This document shows positions 46,765 through 57,548 of a stretch of DNA of 64,000 nucleotides, in pieces. The stretch covers positions 402,253-466,252 of the forward strand of contig NZ_JAGSPM010000003.1 in the NCBI RefSeq assembly GCF_018139645.1. Reading direction: 5' to 3'. Source of the DNA: Affinundibacterium baiyunense (GTDB lineage Bacteria > Pseudomonadota > Gammaproteobacteria > Burkholderiales > Burkholderiaceae_D). The notes beneath the pieces are model-generated. The model did no database searches and was not told where the DNA came from. It saw only the letters and a list, made by a program, of their open reading frames with translations. Each line of letters opens with the position of its first letter. Position 1 is the first letter of the stretch. The position numbers and the translations under genes were made by a program.

Positions 46765-48561
46765 TCAAGAATACGCTGTCATCACTTTGATCTGCTCACG
46801 TATTTTTTCGGCGAACCGCTCATAGTGTGCACCCAGCATCCCCCTTAACTCTTGATCGCTGATGTAATTAATTGACTCACGATATGCCGCCTTAAGCTCT
46901 TGCCCAGCAACCCATCGCGCTTCAACTCCAGCCAAATCACTAACACGAATACTTTGTGCACTTGGATTAGCCTTGACGTAATTAGCAATGCTTTGTTGAT
47001 GTGCCACTACCAATTCTGCAACGCCAACGTTGAGGGGCAATTTATTTTGTATGATTTTCCCACCATACTCAAACGGAGAAATGCTTTGCGGTTGTGTCGT
47101 AATCATTGCACCGTCATCAAAGGTGGTAACGCACTCTATCATCTGGTGTTGCTTCCATTTTCCTGTCAAGAACATCACTAAAAATGCAATCAATCCTGGC
47201 CATTTTGGTTTCATCGTAAATGATGCTAAGCCAATTTCTCCAGACTCATCCCGAAACAAACGCAACATCACATGCTGTCCCAATACGTTGAATAATCCCA
47301 TCGCTTCCGCGTCAGCGATTTTGATCATGCCAATTCTATCAGCAGCCTTTTGGATTTTCTGACAGTACTTTCGCTGATATGCAGGATAATCACCTGCATC
47401 AACCTCAAGTAATTCTGGCGGCGGTTCATGCGCGACATTTAATATTTGCCGTGCGATATTCATCGCTTGCATCGTATCGGGGTCATCGCTAATGTGTGCA
47501 GCGATAGCATCAGAAACAGAAGCACCATCTCGAATCGCTTGTGCTGCACCGAGCATAGCCTGCATCGCCATACTATCTTGTAGACTACGATCCTTTCCTC
47601 CATTGTCCAAGCCACTGAGCATCAATTGCGCCATCTGTTCCCGTTCTCCTGCGCCTTTATTCTCAGATAGCTTTCGTCTCTCGATAAAGTACTCTCGCTG
47701 TGGCGCATCTTCTGGCATCTGCGCCAAAGCACTATCATAAACATTCAACGCCTGATCATAGCACCCCAGATCATGCAATGTACTAGCTAGTTTCATCGCA
47801 TGACCAGCTGACTTCCCTCGCTCCCAGCAGTATTGATAGTCCTCAACAGCAGCTTCCAAATCTGCTCGCTTATATCGCACTCCAGAAAGCGTACTAACTA
47901 TTTCCGCGCTAGGCTCGGCGTCTATACTTTGATTTTCTGATACGACCAAAGCTCGACTTCGCGTAGCATCAGCACGTGCCAAACGATACTCAAGATGTTG
48001 AGGGCAAAGCAGAATCGCTTGATCGATAAGTCTATGAGCCTCAGCTAGGTTCTCTTCACTCACTTGGCCCGATTCAGAATAACCCAATGCATTTGCTAAC
48101 AAGAATTGGGCTTGCGCCAACTGCGCGACAGACAAGGATGTGCTCGCATTGACGGTATCAGCAAGACCAATAATACGACGCAGATCTGAAATATTTCGCT
48201 GCTCAATCTCACGTTGAATTACGTCCCGTTTCTCCCTCGCTTTGCGCACATCAGCAGATTGTGCATCTTGCGCATAATCATCATCGGCATGTAAAGGAGC
48301 TTGTTGATCTATATAACAATCTGCATACACAACACGCTTAAGTAAAGCAGGCACATAATCTGGCATGCGCTGCTGTACAACCTCTAGAACAGCTGGAATT
48401 TCAGCAAAACGCTCTAATTTTTCTAAGCAATTAAATTGATGCCATCGCAGTGCACCCGATTGTGGAAATTTCGTGATCAATCGATCAATCAGTGTCAACG
48501 CGTGTTCGTACTGAGCTGCTCTGTAACATTGCTTAAATTCGTCAAAGTCCGGGTGTTGCAT
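46765..48561 (-). CDS. TPR-containing protein of unknown function
   Basis: A 598-residue protein with no catalytic motif that I recognise. The N-terminal 350 residues contain tetratricopeptide-like helices (YRAAQYEHALTLIDRLITKFPQSG; HDLGCYDQALNVYDSALAQMP). The C-terminal part has a hydrophobic stretch (WPGLIAFLVMFLTGKW) within a possible enzymatic or binding domain (ECVTTFDDGAMITTQP). No signal peptide is present. GAGGGA six bases before the ATG at 48561 sets the start rather than an upstream alternative at 48636. It sits between a receiver gene and a YaeR-like gene with no operon clue. Confidence 0.7.
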   Translation of the reverse strand: MQHPDFDEFKQCYRAAQYEHALTLIDRLITKFPQSGALRWHQFNCLEKLERFAEIPAVLEVVQQRMPDYVPALLKRVVYADCYIDQQAPLHADDDYAQDAQSADVRKAREKRDVIQREIEQRNISDLRRIIGLADTVNASTSLSVAQLAQAQFLLANALGYSESGQVSEENLAEAHRLIDQAILLCPQHLEYRLARADATRSRALVVSENQSIDAEPSAEIVSTLSGVRYKRADLEAAVEDYQYCWERGKSAGHAMKLASTLHDLGCYDQALNVYDSALAQMPEDAPQREYFIERRKLSENKGAGEREQMAQLMLSGLDNGGKDRSLQDSMAMQAMLGAAQAIRDGASVSDAIAAHISDDPDTMQAMNIARQILNVAHEPPPELLEVDAGDYPAYQRKYCQKIQKAADRIGMIKIADAEAMGLFNVLGQHVMLRLFRDESGEIGLASFTMKPKWPGLIAFLVMFLTGKWKQHQMIECVTTFDDGAMITTQPQSISPFEYGGKIIQNKLPLNVGVAELVVAHQQSIANYVKANPSAQSIRVSDLAGVEARWVAGQELKAAYRESINYISDQELRGMLGAHYERFAEKIREQIKVMTAYS

Positions 48562-48650
48562 TCTCGTTCCCTCAATTGAAAATACTGCTTTTGTTGTTCT
48601 AACTAAAAATCTCCGTTCATCAAAGTAGCGCTTCAAAGCGCAATTGCACT

Positions 48651-49034
48651 TTATTGTTCATACAGTTCTAATGGCAATCCATCAGGATCTGAGAAGAAAA
48701 AGAAACGCTTCTTGGTGTACTCATCCACTCTAATTGGTTCTGGAAGCAATCCCTTTGCAAGCAAATCCTCCCTACTTTTTTCAATATCACTGACCACAAA
48801 TGCAAGATGGCGCAAGCCTTGCGCCTCCGGATAAGACGGTCGTACCGGCGCATTGGTAAACGAGAATAATTCAATCTGACCACCGTCCGGAAGCGCCAAG
48901 TCCAATTTATAAGATTGGCGCTCTGCACGATAATGCTCGGCCACGACGCTCAAGCCTAAAGTCTCGACATAAAACCGCTTAGAACATTCATAGTTTGAAC
49001 AAATAATGGCAGCGTGATGGATTTTGAGTAGCAT
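48651..49034 (-). CDS. yaeR: VOC-family (glyoxalase-like) protein, YaeR type
   Basis: A 127-residue vicinal-oxygen-chelate protein. Metal ligand positions fit His in IHHAAI, Glu in IELFSF, His in LRHLAFVV and the C-terminal Glu in LPLELYEQ. The segment RVDEYTKKRFFFFSDPDGLPLELYEQ resembles E. coli YaeR. The substrate is unknown for the group; glyoxalase I activity should not be assumed. It stands 17 bp before the TPR gene in map order, same strand. Confidence 0.85.
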   Translation of the reverse strand: MLLKIHHAAIICSNYECSKRFYVETLGLSVVAEHYRAERQSYKLDLALPDGGQIELFSFTNAPVRPSYPEAQGLRHLAFVVSDIEKSREDLLAKGLLPEPIRVDEYTKKRFFFFSDPDGLPLELYEQ

Positions 49035-49187
49035 AAGGGTGAGACACTCAACTTCTATAAAAATTCATTTACGAATTACAAATGATTCATTTTGCACATC
49101 AACGAGCAATCTAGGATGCTCACCAAATGCATAACTAAAACAAAGAACATCGCCACTTTTAAAGGAGGCATTCAAATGGAATGAACA

Positions 49188-49307
49188 CTACCCAACTTTT
49201 CCCAACATTTCACTCAGCAAATTTACTTCTTTGAACAGACTTGAGGCAGCGCGCTCAGGTGCAGAAATTGCTTGAGCCAACTGTTCAAATATTTCGCGGT
49301 TTTGCAT
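49188..49307 (-). CDS. Possible 39-residue small protein
   Basis: An ATG-initiated minus frame (MQNREIFEQLAQAISAPER...LSEMLGKVG) in the otherwise gene-free 49035-49516 stretch. The composition is protein-like (amphipathic helix, normal codon mix) but no convincing ribosome binding site precedes it. It could be a small protein or the remnant of a larger gene. No family recognised. Confidence 0.3.
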   Translation of the reverse strand: MQNREIFEQLAQAISAPERAASSLFKEVNLLSEMLGKVG

Positions 49308-49516
49308 GAGAATGAGATATGAAAATGATGATAGATGCAGTGCATGAAATTACTATGCTTTAACCAACATAAAAGGGGCACAAGTTTATCGAACTATAGA
49401 TATAAAAAAATCGAGCAAACTATGTTTGAAAAAATTGACGATACGCGAGGGAATTAAAAGTGACAAGGATATTATCTAGCGATAGAAAACACATTAAAAA
49501 TCATCAATACAAAATG

Positions 49517-49541
49517 AAAAAGCCGCAAACTGCGGCTTTTT
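49517..49541. terminator. Terminator after the ahpC-ahpD-sORF genes
   Basis: An 11-bp perfect stem (49517-49527 with 49531-49541) with a 3-base loop and A/T runs at the ends. It lies 19 bp past the stop of the 20-codon gene on the minus strand. Confidence 0.9.
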
Positions 49542-49560
49542 ACATACGATGCTAGATCAC

Positions 49561-49623
49561 TTATTTCGCACTACCCATATCGACCAAGATCTGCAGCGCA
49601 AGGGTTACAAAATCTGATTTCAT
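49561..49623 (-). CDS. Small protein of 20 residues downstream of ahpD
   Basis: The frame MKSDFVTLALQ...DMGSAK has a perfect AGGAGG eight bases before its ATG (plus-strand cctcct at 49632-49637), a stop at 49561-49563 and a terminator right after. It begins 28 bp past the ahpD stop, so it would be the third gene of the ahpC-ahpD unit. The middle is hydrophobic (VTLALQILV), suggesting a membrane-binding helix. I recognise no family. Confidence 0.6.
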   Translation of the reverse strand: MKSDFVTLALQILVDMGSAK

Positions 49624-49651
49624 TTGAATAGCCTCCTAAAAAAGTATCTAC

Positions 49652-50176
49652 TTATGCAGTTTCAGCAGCAATCACTTGCGATGCCGCATTAATCACTGCA
49701 GCAATACGGCCAACATCACGTAATTGGGTCGTCGACATACCTTCTTTACGCAACAAGTCAAAGTGCGACTTCACGCAGAAGTGGCATTTACCAACGATAG
49801 ACGCTGCCAGTGCATACATTTCAAAGCGACGCTTATCCACGCCACCATTAGTCGCATAGGCATTCATACGCAATTGCGCGCCCTGTGACTTCAAATCCTC
49901 GTCATCCGCCATTTCAACATACGGATACCACACGTTATTCATTCCCATCAACGAAGCAGCAGTCAATGCAGCTTGTACTTCTTCTGGTGCGATGTGACCC
50001 GAATTTTTAATCAGATCAATTAAAACCTTACTCTTTGCCGCGAATGCCGCAGCCAAGGCGACTCCTACAGCATCGTTACCTTCTAAACTAGAGCGTGCAA
50101 TTGTGCTGTCTACATTCAAACGAATATCTTTTGCATAGTCAGGAATGCTATTTTTAATCGAAGTAAGAAATTCCAT
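49652..50176 (-). CDS. ahpD: AhpD-like alkylhydroperoxidase
   Basis: A 174-residue protein of the AhpD fold. The redox motif is CHFC in VGKCHFCVKSHFDLL, with the conserved downstream His. In mycobacteria AhpD reduces AhpC via this disulfide. The ATG at 50176 is chosen because AGGTGA lies six bases upstream; an in-frame GTG at 50185 lacks one. It follows ahpC by 110 bp, including a small hairpin. Confidence 0.92.
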   Translation of the reverse strand: MEFLTSIKNSIPDYAKDIRLNVDSTIARSSLEGNDAVGVALAAAFAAKSKVLIDLIKNSGHIAPEEVQAALTAASLMGMNNVWYPYVEMADDEDLKSQGAQLRMNAYATNGGVDKRRFEMYALAASIVGKCHFCVKSHFDLLRKEGMSTTQLRDVGRIAAVINAASQVIAAETA

Positions 50177-50205
50177 AGTTTTCACCTATTAATTAGAGCT
50201 TTTAA

Positions 50206-50223
50206 AACCCGCCGGAGCGGGTT
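50206..50223 (-). terminator. Short hairpin between ahpC and ahpD
   Basis: A 7-bp stem (50206-50212 with 50217-50223) with a 4-base loop, followed on minus by ttttaaa. Weak; probably partial termination so that peroxiredoxin exceeds AhpD. Confidence 0.5.
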
Positions 50224-50286
50224 GATTCTACTGCGAGCGCTAAAATTTACCGATCATTGGTAAGCATTGGCGAGCCGCAAACATCA

Positions 50287-50835
50287 TTACAAAGTAGAGC
50301 CGCCAACTGAACGGTTGCATGGGCACAACTCATCCGTTTGCAAACCATCCAAAATACGCAAGATTTCAGTTGGATTGCGGCCTACGTTCAAGTTATTGAC
50401 AGAAACGTGTTGAATCACATTGTCTGGATCAACAATGAAAGTTGCACGCAAAGCGACGCCAGCGTTGACATCACGAACACCCAACATATCTACCAAAGAA
50501 CCTGTCGCATCACCGAATGCATAGTGATTCAATTTGTCCAAATCTTTGTGCTCACGGCGCCATGCCAATTTGCAGAATTCGTTATCGGTAGAACCACCCA
50601 TCAATACTGCATCGCGGTCGGAGAAGTCGTTTGCCAATTTAGCAAATTCAACGATTTCAGTTGGGCAGACGAATGTAAAATCTTTTGGATAGAAATAAAT
50701 AACTTTCCATTTACCTGGGAAAGACGCTTCAGTGATAGTTTCAAAAGCGGATACACCATTTTCTTCATGATGATTAAAACCTGGCTTAGCTGCTGGTACG
50801 CTGAATGCATCGAGTTTTTGTCCAACTGTTTTCAT
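50287..50835 (-). CDS. ahpC: Peroxiredoxin AhpC
   Basis: A 182-residue 2-Cys peroxiredoxin. The peroxidatic Cys is in FTFVCPTEIVEFA, and the C-terminal resolving region is ELCPCNRSVGGSTL with two cysteines, as in the AhpD-dependent (mycobacterial-type) AhpC. AGGAGA six bases upstream selects the ATG at 50835 over a longer frame. Reduces peroxides using AhpD next door as likely electron donor. Confidence 0.94.
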   Translation of the reverse strand: MKTVGQKLDAFSVPAAKPGFNHHEENGVSAFETITEASFPGKWKVIYFYPKDFTFVCPTEIVEFAKLANDFSDRDAVLMGGSTDNEFCKLAWRREHKDLDKLNHYAFGDATGSLVDMLGVRDVNAGVALRATFIVDPDNVIQHVSVNNLNVGRNPTEILRILDGLQTDELCPCNRSVGGSTL

Positions 50836-51215
50836 TGATTTCTCCTGATAAATTGAGATGAGTCTTACATTTATTGCCGATGCATGTTTTTTCAAGTCTT
50901 AACGATACATACATCAACGAATTTGGTTTAATTTCACAACTGGGACGAAGCTTATCACTATGAATCATTCAAATCCAATAGATTATTTCTAAATACCTCT
51001 TAGCTTATGCCTAAGTCCCAGTAATAACATAGTGCGCACATCAGATGAAATTGTGATGACATGCTAGCACAAACGTTTTGGCTATCGATACCCAAGATTG
51101 AGCTCTTGCACCACCAAATTCGCAGCGTCATTTATCCATTCCAGAAACGAAAACTTCGGTTTATTCAATATGACCCGCTATAATCGCAAATCCTTATTTA
51201 ACTGACGAGTTTGCC
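50836..51215. other. Divergent region between ahpC and psd
   Basis: 380 bp without a supported gene. It should carry the ahpC and psd promoters. I looked for an OxyR-type ATAG-N7-CTAT array and did not find a convincing one. Confidence 0.5.
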
Positions 51216-52067
51216 GTGTCCGATCGTTTAGCTGTCCTCCCGCAATATTTTTTACCTAAATATTTATTAACTGCCTTCGCTGGACTGGTTGCGAATGATC
51301 GTGGTGGCAAGCGGACAACGCGATTAATCAATTGGTTTGTTAAGAAATACAATGTCAATATGCAAGAAGCGGCCAATCCTGATACCGCAAGCTATGCTAG
51401 TTTTAATGAGTTTTTTACACGCCCTTTACGTACTGATGCTCGTCCCATCTCGTCGGCAAAATATGTGTGCCCAGTAGATGGCGCCATCAGCGAATTTGGC
51501 AACATTGCCGCAGGGCAGATTTTTCAAGCAAAAGGGCATTATTTTTCTACCACCGCCCTAGTTGGCGGTGATGCCAGTCTCGCCGAAAAATATCATGACG
51601 GCCAGTTTGCCAATATTTACTTGAGTCCCCGAGATTACCACCGCATTCACATGCCATGTGACGGTCGCTTAACACGTATGATTTATGTGCCCGGCGAACT
51701 GTTTTCGGTCAATCCAACCACCGCGCGCGGCGTCCCAGGTTTATTCGCTCGTAATGAACGCGTGGTTTGTGTATTTGATTCTGCCTATGGTGAATTTGTA
51801 CTGGTATTAGTTGGTGCAACCATTGTGGGTAGCATGCAAACTGCTTGGCATGGAATTGTGAATCCACCTCGCAGCAAAAATGTGCGCGAATGGCATTATG
51901 CAGATCAGCATATTCACCTAAAGAAAGGTGAAGAAATGGGACGATTTTTACTCGGCTCAACGGTCGTGATGCTGTTCGGCAAAGGTAGTATGCAATTCAA
52001 TCAGGATTGGCAAGCTGCTGGCGCTGTTCGACTTGGTGAGCCTATGGGTGCTGCAATCAATAATTAA
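51216..52067 (+). CDS. psd: Phosphatidylserine decarboxylase proenzyme
   Basis: A 283-residue membrane-associated enzyme that makes phosphatidylethanolamine. FNEFFTRPLR near the N-terminus, YLSPRDYHRIHMP, and the self-cleavage site LGST (LGSTVVMLFGKGS), where Ser becomes the pyruvoyl group, are all present. The start is GTG at 51216 (SDRLAVLPQYFLP). The His and Asp of the cleavage triad can be assigned to DYHRIH and PVDGAIS. Confidence 0.95.
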   Translation: MSDRLAVLPQYFLPKYLLTAFAGLVANDRGGKRTTRLINWFVKKYNVNMQEAANPDTASYASFNEFFTRPLRTDARPISSAKYVCPVDGAISEFGNIAAGQIFQAKGHYFSTTALVGGDASLAEKYHDGQFANIYLSPRDYHRIHMPCDGRLTRMIYVPGELFSVNPTTARGVPGLFARNERVVCVFDSAYGEFVLVLVGATIVGSMQTAWHGIVNPPRSKNVREWHYADQHIHLKKGEEMGRFLLGSTVVMLFGKGSMQFNQDWQAAGAVRLGEPMGAAINN

Positions 52068-52357
52068 AAGAGTATCTTGATGCTGTGCGTGGTCTATTGA
52101 GATCACAGACTAGATCAAAGCTAGATCACAATCAGCATCAATGCCTCCACCGCAAGCTTCCTACAATCTAAAATCTTCCCGAGAATTTCCACCGCCACAT
52201 TAAATCGAAGACACTAAGCTTTGATTTATTGAGCCAGCACAAACTTTATGATCCTGCACTGCACAAATTTCTTGCACAGGCCTCGATTTTGATACATAAT
52301 CTAAATACGAATTATTCTTATTTAGATTATTAAACTTAATTTGGCAAGGCAGAGCAT

Positions 52358-53005
52358 ATGAATACGCTGCAGTCCCCACAACTTCCACGTCGTTTCGCAA
52401 CGGGTAGCTTCATTGTATTATCCCACGTGTTAGTGTTTAGTTTGATTATTTTGAATCCAGTAAAACATTTCCAAAGCGCGCCAAAAGAAACGATCGTCAT
52501 GATGGTACCTAGCGCACTTCCAAAACCAGTTGCGCCACCAAAGAAGATTGAAAAGGCAGTAACTCCGACAAATACAGTGCCACCTGTTGTAACGCAAATC
52601 GCTGTTCAACAAGTGACTGAAAATGCGATCACTGCGACACCAGTAACCGCCGAGACTATCGCACCAACTCCTCCAAGCCCAGCACCACAAACCAACGTCA
52701 TCGCTAAATCGGAGCCAGCTGGACCTAAGCATGTGAGCGCGGTTGAGTATATTCACGCGCCACAAGCTGATTATCCGCCAATGGCAAGACGTATGGGCGA
52801 AGAAGGTCGCGTCGTCATGCAAGTACTGGTAAATGACAAAGGCCGTGCAGAAAAAGTCGAGATTGTGAAATCATCAGGCTTTGCGCGCCTAGATGAATCA
52901 GCAAAAATTGCCTTGCTACGTGCCCTGTTTAAGCCTTATCTTGAAGATGGTAAAGCGACCACGGTACTAGCGACAGCAAGTATTAACTTCTCGCTACGTG
53001 GCTAA
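52358..53005 (+). CDS. Energy transducer TonB-like protein
   Basis: A 215-residue protein with the TonB layout: N-terminal membrane anchor (GSFIVLSHVLVFSLIILNPV), a Pro/Thr/Val-rich periplasmic linker, and a C-terminal TonB domain (YPPMARRMGEEGRVVMQVLVNDKG; SSGFARLDESA). No exbB or exbD is adjacent. It could power the TonB receptor of the cyanophycinase island or others. A terminator follows within 25 bp. The 290-bp upstream stretch shows no clear Fur box. Confidence 0.87.
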   Translation: MNTLQSPQLPRRFATGSFIVLSHVLVFSLIILNPVKHFQSAPKETIVMMVPSALPKPVAPPKKIEKAVTPTNTVPPVVTQIAVQQVTENAITATPVTAETIAPTPPSPAPQTNVIAKSEPAGPKHVSAVEYIHAPQADYPPMARRMGEEGRVVMQVLVNDKGRAEKVEIVKSSGFARLDESAKIALLRALFKPYLEDGKATTVLATASINFSLRG

Positions 53006-53028
53006 GCCAAATATCAGATTTTGACCAT

Positions 53029-53058
53029 AAAAAAGCATGCCTTATGACATGCTTTTTT
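53029..53058. terminator. Terminator after the TonB-like gene
   Basis: An 11-bp stem (53029-53039 with 53048-53058) with an 8-base loop and a T run. It lies 24 bp past the stop on plus and could also serve the convergent GST gene. Confidence 0.88.
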
Positions 53059-53100
53059 TACGCCAAATGAATTGGCAAGATCTGTGCGTCAAAAAGTCAA

Positions 53101-53709
53101 TTACTCTGGCAGCGTATCTTTAAATGAAGGGCGTTCAGATAATTTATCAAATAACTTGGCCAGATTAGGATATTCGTCACGCCATGCAATTGATGGAAAG
53201 CGAAAACTTAACCAACCTAAACAACAAGCGACACTAATATCTGCCAAAGTTAAATGATTGCCTACGCAAAACGCTGATTCACCTAAACCAAGTGACATTG
53301 ATTTTAAGCCGGCATTTACTTTATCCATCTGCCGATTTACCCATGCCTCGCTCTGGATTTCCGGCGCGCGCATGGTGCGTTCAACGCGCACTAATACTGC
53401 GGCATCCAAAATACCATCGGCCAAGGCTTCCCAATTTTTCACTTCAGCACGTTCGCGGCCGTGAGCGGGGATAAGTTTGCCGACTGGCGTTAAGGTATCA
53501 AGATACTCAACAATCACGCGTGAATCAAACATCGCACCACCATCTTCCATCAAAAGACAAGGTACTTTGCCGAGCGGATTTGACTGCTGAATGGTCGTGT
53601 CATTTGCCCATACGTTTTCGAGTATCAACGCATAATCCAACTTCTTTTCCGCCATCACGATGCGGACTTTTCTCACGTACGGACTTGCAAGGGAGCCGAT
53701 TAGTTTCAT
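53101..53709 (-). CDS. Glutathione S-transferase family protein
   Basis: A 202-residue GST. The thioredoxin-like N-domain has MKLIGSLASPYVRKVRIVMAE and the NPLGKVPCLLMEDG cis-Pro loop followed by DSRVIVEYLD. The all-helical C-domain follows (LTLADISVACCLGWL). The SPYVRK pattern is that of bacterial YfcF/YibF-like GSTs. Substrate unknown. Monocistronic. Confidence 0.9.
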   Translation of the reverse strand: MKLIGSLASPYVRKVRIVMAEKKLDYALILENVWANDTTIQQSNPLGKVPCLLMEDGGAMFDSRVIVEYLDTLTPVGKLIPAHGRERAEVKNWEALADGILDAAVLVRVERTMRAPEIQSEAWVNRQMDKVNAGLKSMSLGLGESAFCVGNHLTLADISVACCLGWLSFRFPSIAWRDEYPNLAKLFDKLSERPSFKDTLPE

Positions 53710-55520
<1,811 letters not shown>

Positions 55521-55585
55521 GTTGAATTTGTTAGAGTTCGTTGATAAAGGCGAACTCAATGAATACAACTTAAATTAAATCAAAA

Positions 55586-55623
55586 AAGATAGTTGGAAAC
55601 ACATTAAAACTTCCAGCTATCTT
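55586..55623 (+). terminator. Hairpin after purB
   Basis: A 13-bp stem with one G-T wobble (55586-55598 with 55611-55623) and a 12-base loop. It lies 65 bp past the purB stop. A T run is weak on plus, so termination is likely but not certain. Confidence 0.5.
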
Positions 55624-55751
55624 CTTCCTAAACTCCCCCACCTTAAATAAGTCTCCTCTGAAATTGATCTTTTTTTGATCAAATCAAGCAAACTTTCTTT
55701 TTCTTTGCTATATTAGTCCTACTTCGAACTAATTTACATTTAGGAATTCGT

Positions 55752-56297
55752 ATGCAACGCTACCCAACAATTAGCATTGTCATGCATTGGTTGATCGCAA
55801 TATTGATCATCGCTGCATTTATTCTCGGCTCTTACATGGTTGATCTTAGGATTAGCCCCACCAAGCTCAAGCTGTATTCTTGGCATAAGTGGCTGGGAGT
55901 AACGATTTTAGGATTCGTCGCTTTACGCCTGCTGGTTCGGTTAATCAAAGGCGCTCCTAGCTATCCCGATAGCATGCAAGCATGGGAGAAACAAGCAGCG
56001 AATGCAGCGCATATTGGCTTGTACTTTTTGATGTTTGCGGTGCCTCTATCGGGCTACTTGTATTCGTATGCAGCTGGTTTTCCAGTCGTGTACTTAGGTT
56101 TGTTTGAATTGCCCGCATTAATTACACCCAATCCAGAATGGAAAGACAGCTTAAAAGAAGCACATGAAATCCTCACGAAATGTCTGTTTGCGATCGTCTT
56201 ATTGCATATCGGTGCTGCACTCAAACATCAATTCATCAACAAAGATGGCGTCTTACAACGCATGTTACCAACCAAATCAAACAAGGAATCAACATGA
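55752..56297 (+). CDS. Cytochrome b561-type membrane protein
   Basis: A 181-residue four-helix di-haem b protein (CybB/YodB group). Candidate haem ligands are His in SIVMHWLIAI, YSWHKWLG, NAAHIGLYFL and LLHIGAALKHQF. It is coupled by an ATGA overlap to the first YceI gene. Cytochrome b561-YceI pairs are common in proteobacteria and suggest a periplasmic redox or isoprenoid-quinone role. Substrate unknown. Confidence 0.9.
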   Translation: MQRYPTISIVMHWLIAILIIAAFILGSYMVDLRISPTKLKLYSWHKWLGVTILGFVALRLLVRLIKGAPSYPDSMQAWEKQAANAAHIGLYFLMFAVPLSGYLYSYAAGFPVVYLGLFELPALITPNPEWKDSLKEAHEILTKCLFAIVLLHIGAALKHQFINKDGVLQRMLPTKSNKEST

Positions 56298-56866
56298 TCT
56301 CCCGCCCACTAAAAAAGATTAGCGCATCTGTTTTGGCTATCACCGCACTCTGTAGTTCTACGCTACTACTGGCCGCGAATCTCAATCTTGACGCAGGTAA
56401 AAGCACCGTTCATTTTGTGTTTAAGCAAATGGAGGTACCAGTTCAAGCACGGTTTAAAAAATTTCAGGCACAAATTGATTACAACGCAGCAAAACCTGAA
56501 TTGTCTTCTGCCAAAGTAGAGATCGATTTGAATAGTGTCGACCTACCAGCCCCAGAGTACAACCAAGAAGTATTGAAGAAAGAATGGTTTAACGCCGTGC
56601 AATTTGCCAAAGCGAATTTTGTCTCAACCTCAATGAAAAATTTGGGTGCAGGCAAACTCGAAGTGAGCGGCAATTTAACTATCAAAGGTAAAACCCAAGC
56701 GGTACGTTTTCCATTGCAAGTGAAGAGTGAAGGTAAGGCGCTTAGTTTTGAAGGCAACTTACCCATCAAACGCTTGCAATTTAATATCGGCGAAGGTGAA
56801 TGGAAAGACACCAGTATGGTCGCTGATGAAGTCATCATCAAATTTAAAGTAGTCACCAACCCTTAA
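56294..56866 (+). CDS. YceI-family periplasmic protein (first copy)
   Basis: A 190-residue lipocalin-like protein with a signal peptide (ISASVLAITALCSSTLLLAA) and the YceI fold (LNLDAGKSTVHFVFKQMEVPV; GNLTIKGKTQAVRFPLQVK). YceI proteins bind long isoprenoid chains in solved structures. Start ATG at 56294 overlaps the cytochrome stop and has AAGGA upstream. Only about 30% of visible positions match the neighbouring copy, so the duplication is old. Confidence 0.9.
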   Translation: MISRPLKKISASVLAITALCSSTLLLAANLNLDAGKSTVHFVFKQMEVPVQARFKKFQAQIDYNAAKPELSSAKVEIDLNSVDLPAPEYNQEVLKKEWFNAVQFAKANFVSTSMKNLGAGKLEVSGNLTIKGKTQAVRFPLQVKSEGKALSFEGNLPIKRLQFNIGEGEWKDTSMVADEVIIKFKVVTNP

Positions 56867-56883
56867 TTTATAGGAGCAATACC

Positions 56884-57453
56884 ATGAAATTAGATCATTT
56901 CTTAGCAGTCGCTTTGTTTGCAGTTGCAGCGCCAAGTTTCGCACAGACATACAAAATCGATTCTTCCCACACTTATCCTAGCTTTGAAGCGGATCACAAA
57001 GGTATTTCTTTCTGGCGCGGTAAATTTACAAAAACAGAAGGTACGATTACTTTAGATCGTGCAGCCAAAACTGGCACCATGAACATCACGATCGATGCAA
57101 ACTCAATCGATTTTGGTCATGCAAAAATGAACGAACATGCGAAAAATAAAGATATGTTCAACGTGCCACAGTTCCCAACCATCACTTATGTTGGCAAATC
57201 AATGAAATTCAATGGCGACACCTTGGTTGCTGTCGAAGGCGAGTTGACGATGTTGGGTGTTACTAAGCCAGTCAATTTGACCGTCAACAAATTCAAATGC
57301 ATTCAAGATGCGATGACGAAAAAAGAAATCTGCGGTGCAGATGCGAGCGCAGAATTCAAGCGTAGCGATTTCGGCATGAACTACGCAATCAACTGGGGTT
57401 TTTCTCCAGATGTGAAGTTGGCAATTCAAGTTGAGGCTGTTAAGTCAAATTAA
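56884..57453 (+). CDS. YceI-family periplasmic protein (second copy)
   Basis: A 189-residue YceI protein 17 bp after the first copy. The signal peptide (FLAVALFAVAAPSFA) is followed by YKIDSSHTYPSFEADHKGISFWRGKF and GELTMLGVTKPVNLTVNKF. It contains two cysteines (FKCIQDAMTKKEICGAD) absent from the first copy, which may form a disulfide as in E. coli YceI-type proteins. GGAG lies 8 bases upstream of the ATG. Confidence 0.92.
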   Translation: MKLDHFLAVALFAVAAPSFAQTYKIDSSHTYPSFEADHKGISFWRGKFTKTEGTITLDRAAKTGTMNITIDANSIDFGHAKMNEHAKNKDMFNVPQFPTITYVGKSMKFNGDTLVAVEGELTMLGVTKPVNLTVNKFKCIQDAMTKKEICGADASAEFKRSDFGMNYAINWGFSPDVKLAIQVEAVKSN

Positions 57454-57548
57454 TTCTGACTAGGCCCGACGAAGTCCAACAAACTTCTCTCTTGGAAGGC
57501 TGAATCAGCTTCACTAGCCAATCAGCCTTTCATATCTTCTCAATCATC

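Noticed and set aside
49163..49182. Plus-strand AGGAGG followed eight bases later by ATG
   Set aside because: The frame stops after two codons (ATG GAA TGA), so it is not a gene despite resembling the start of the 20-codon gene nearby.
50836..51215. OxyR binding site upstream of ahpC
   Set aside because: Scattered CTAT and ATAG elements do not follow the ATAG-N7-CTAT spacing.
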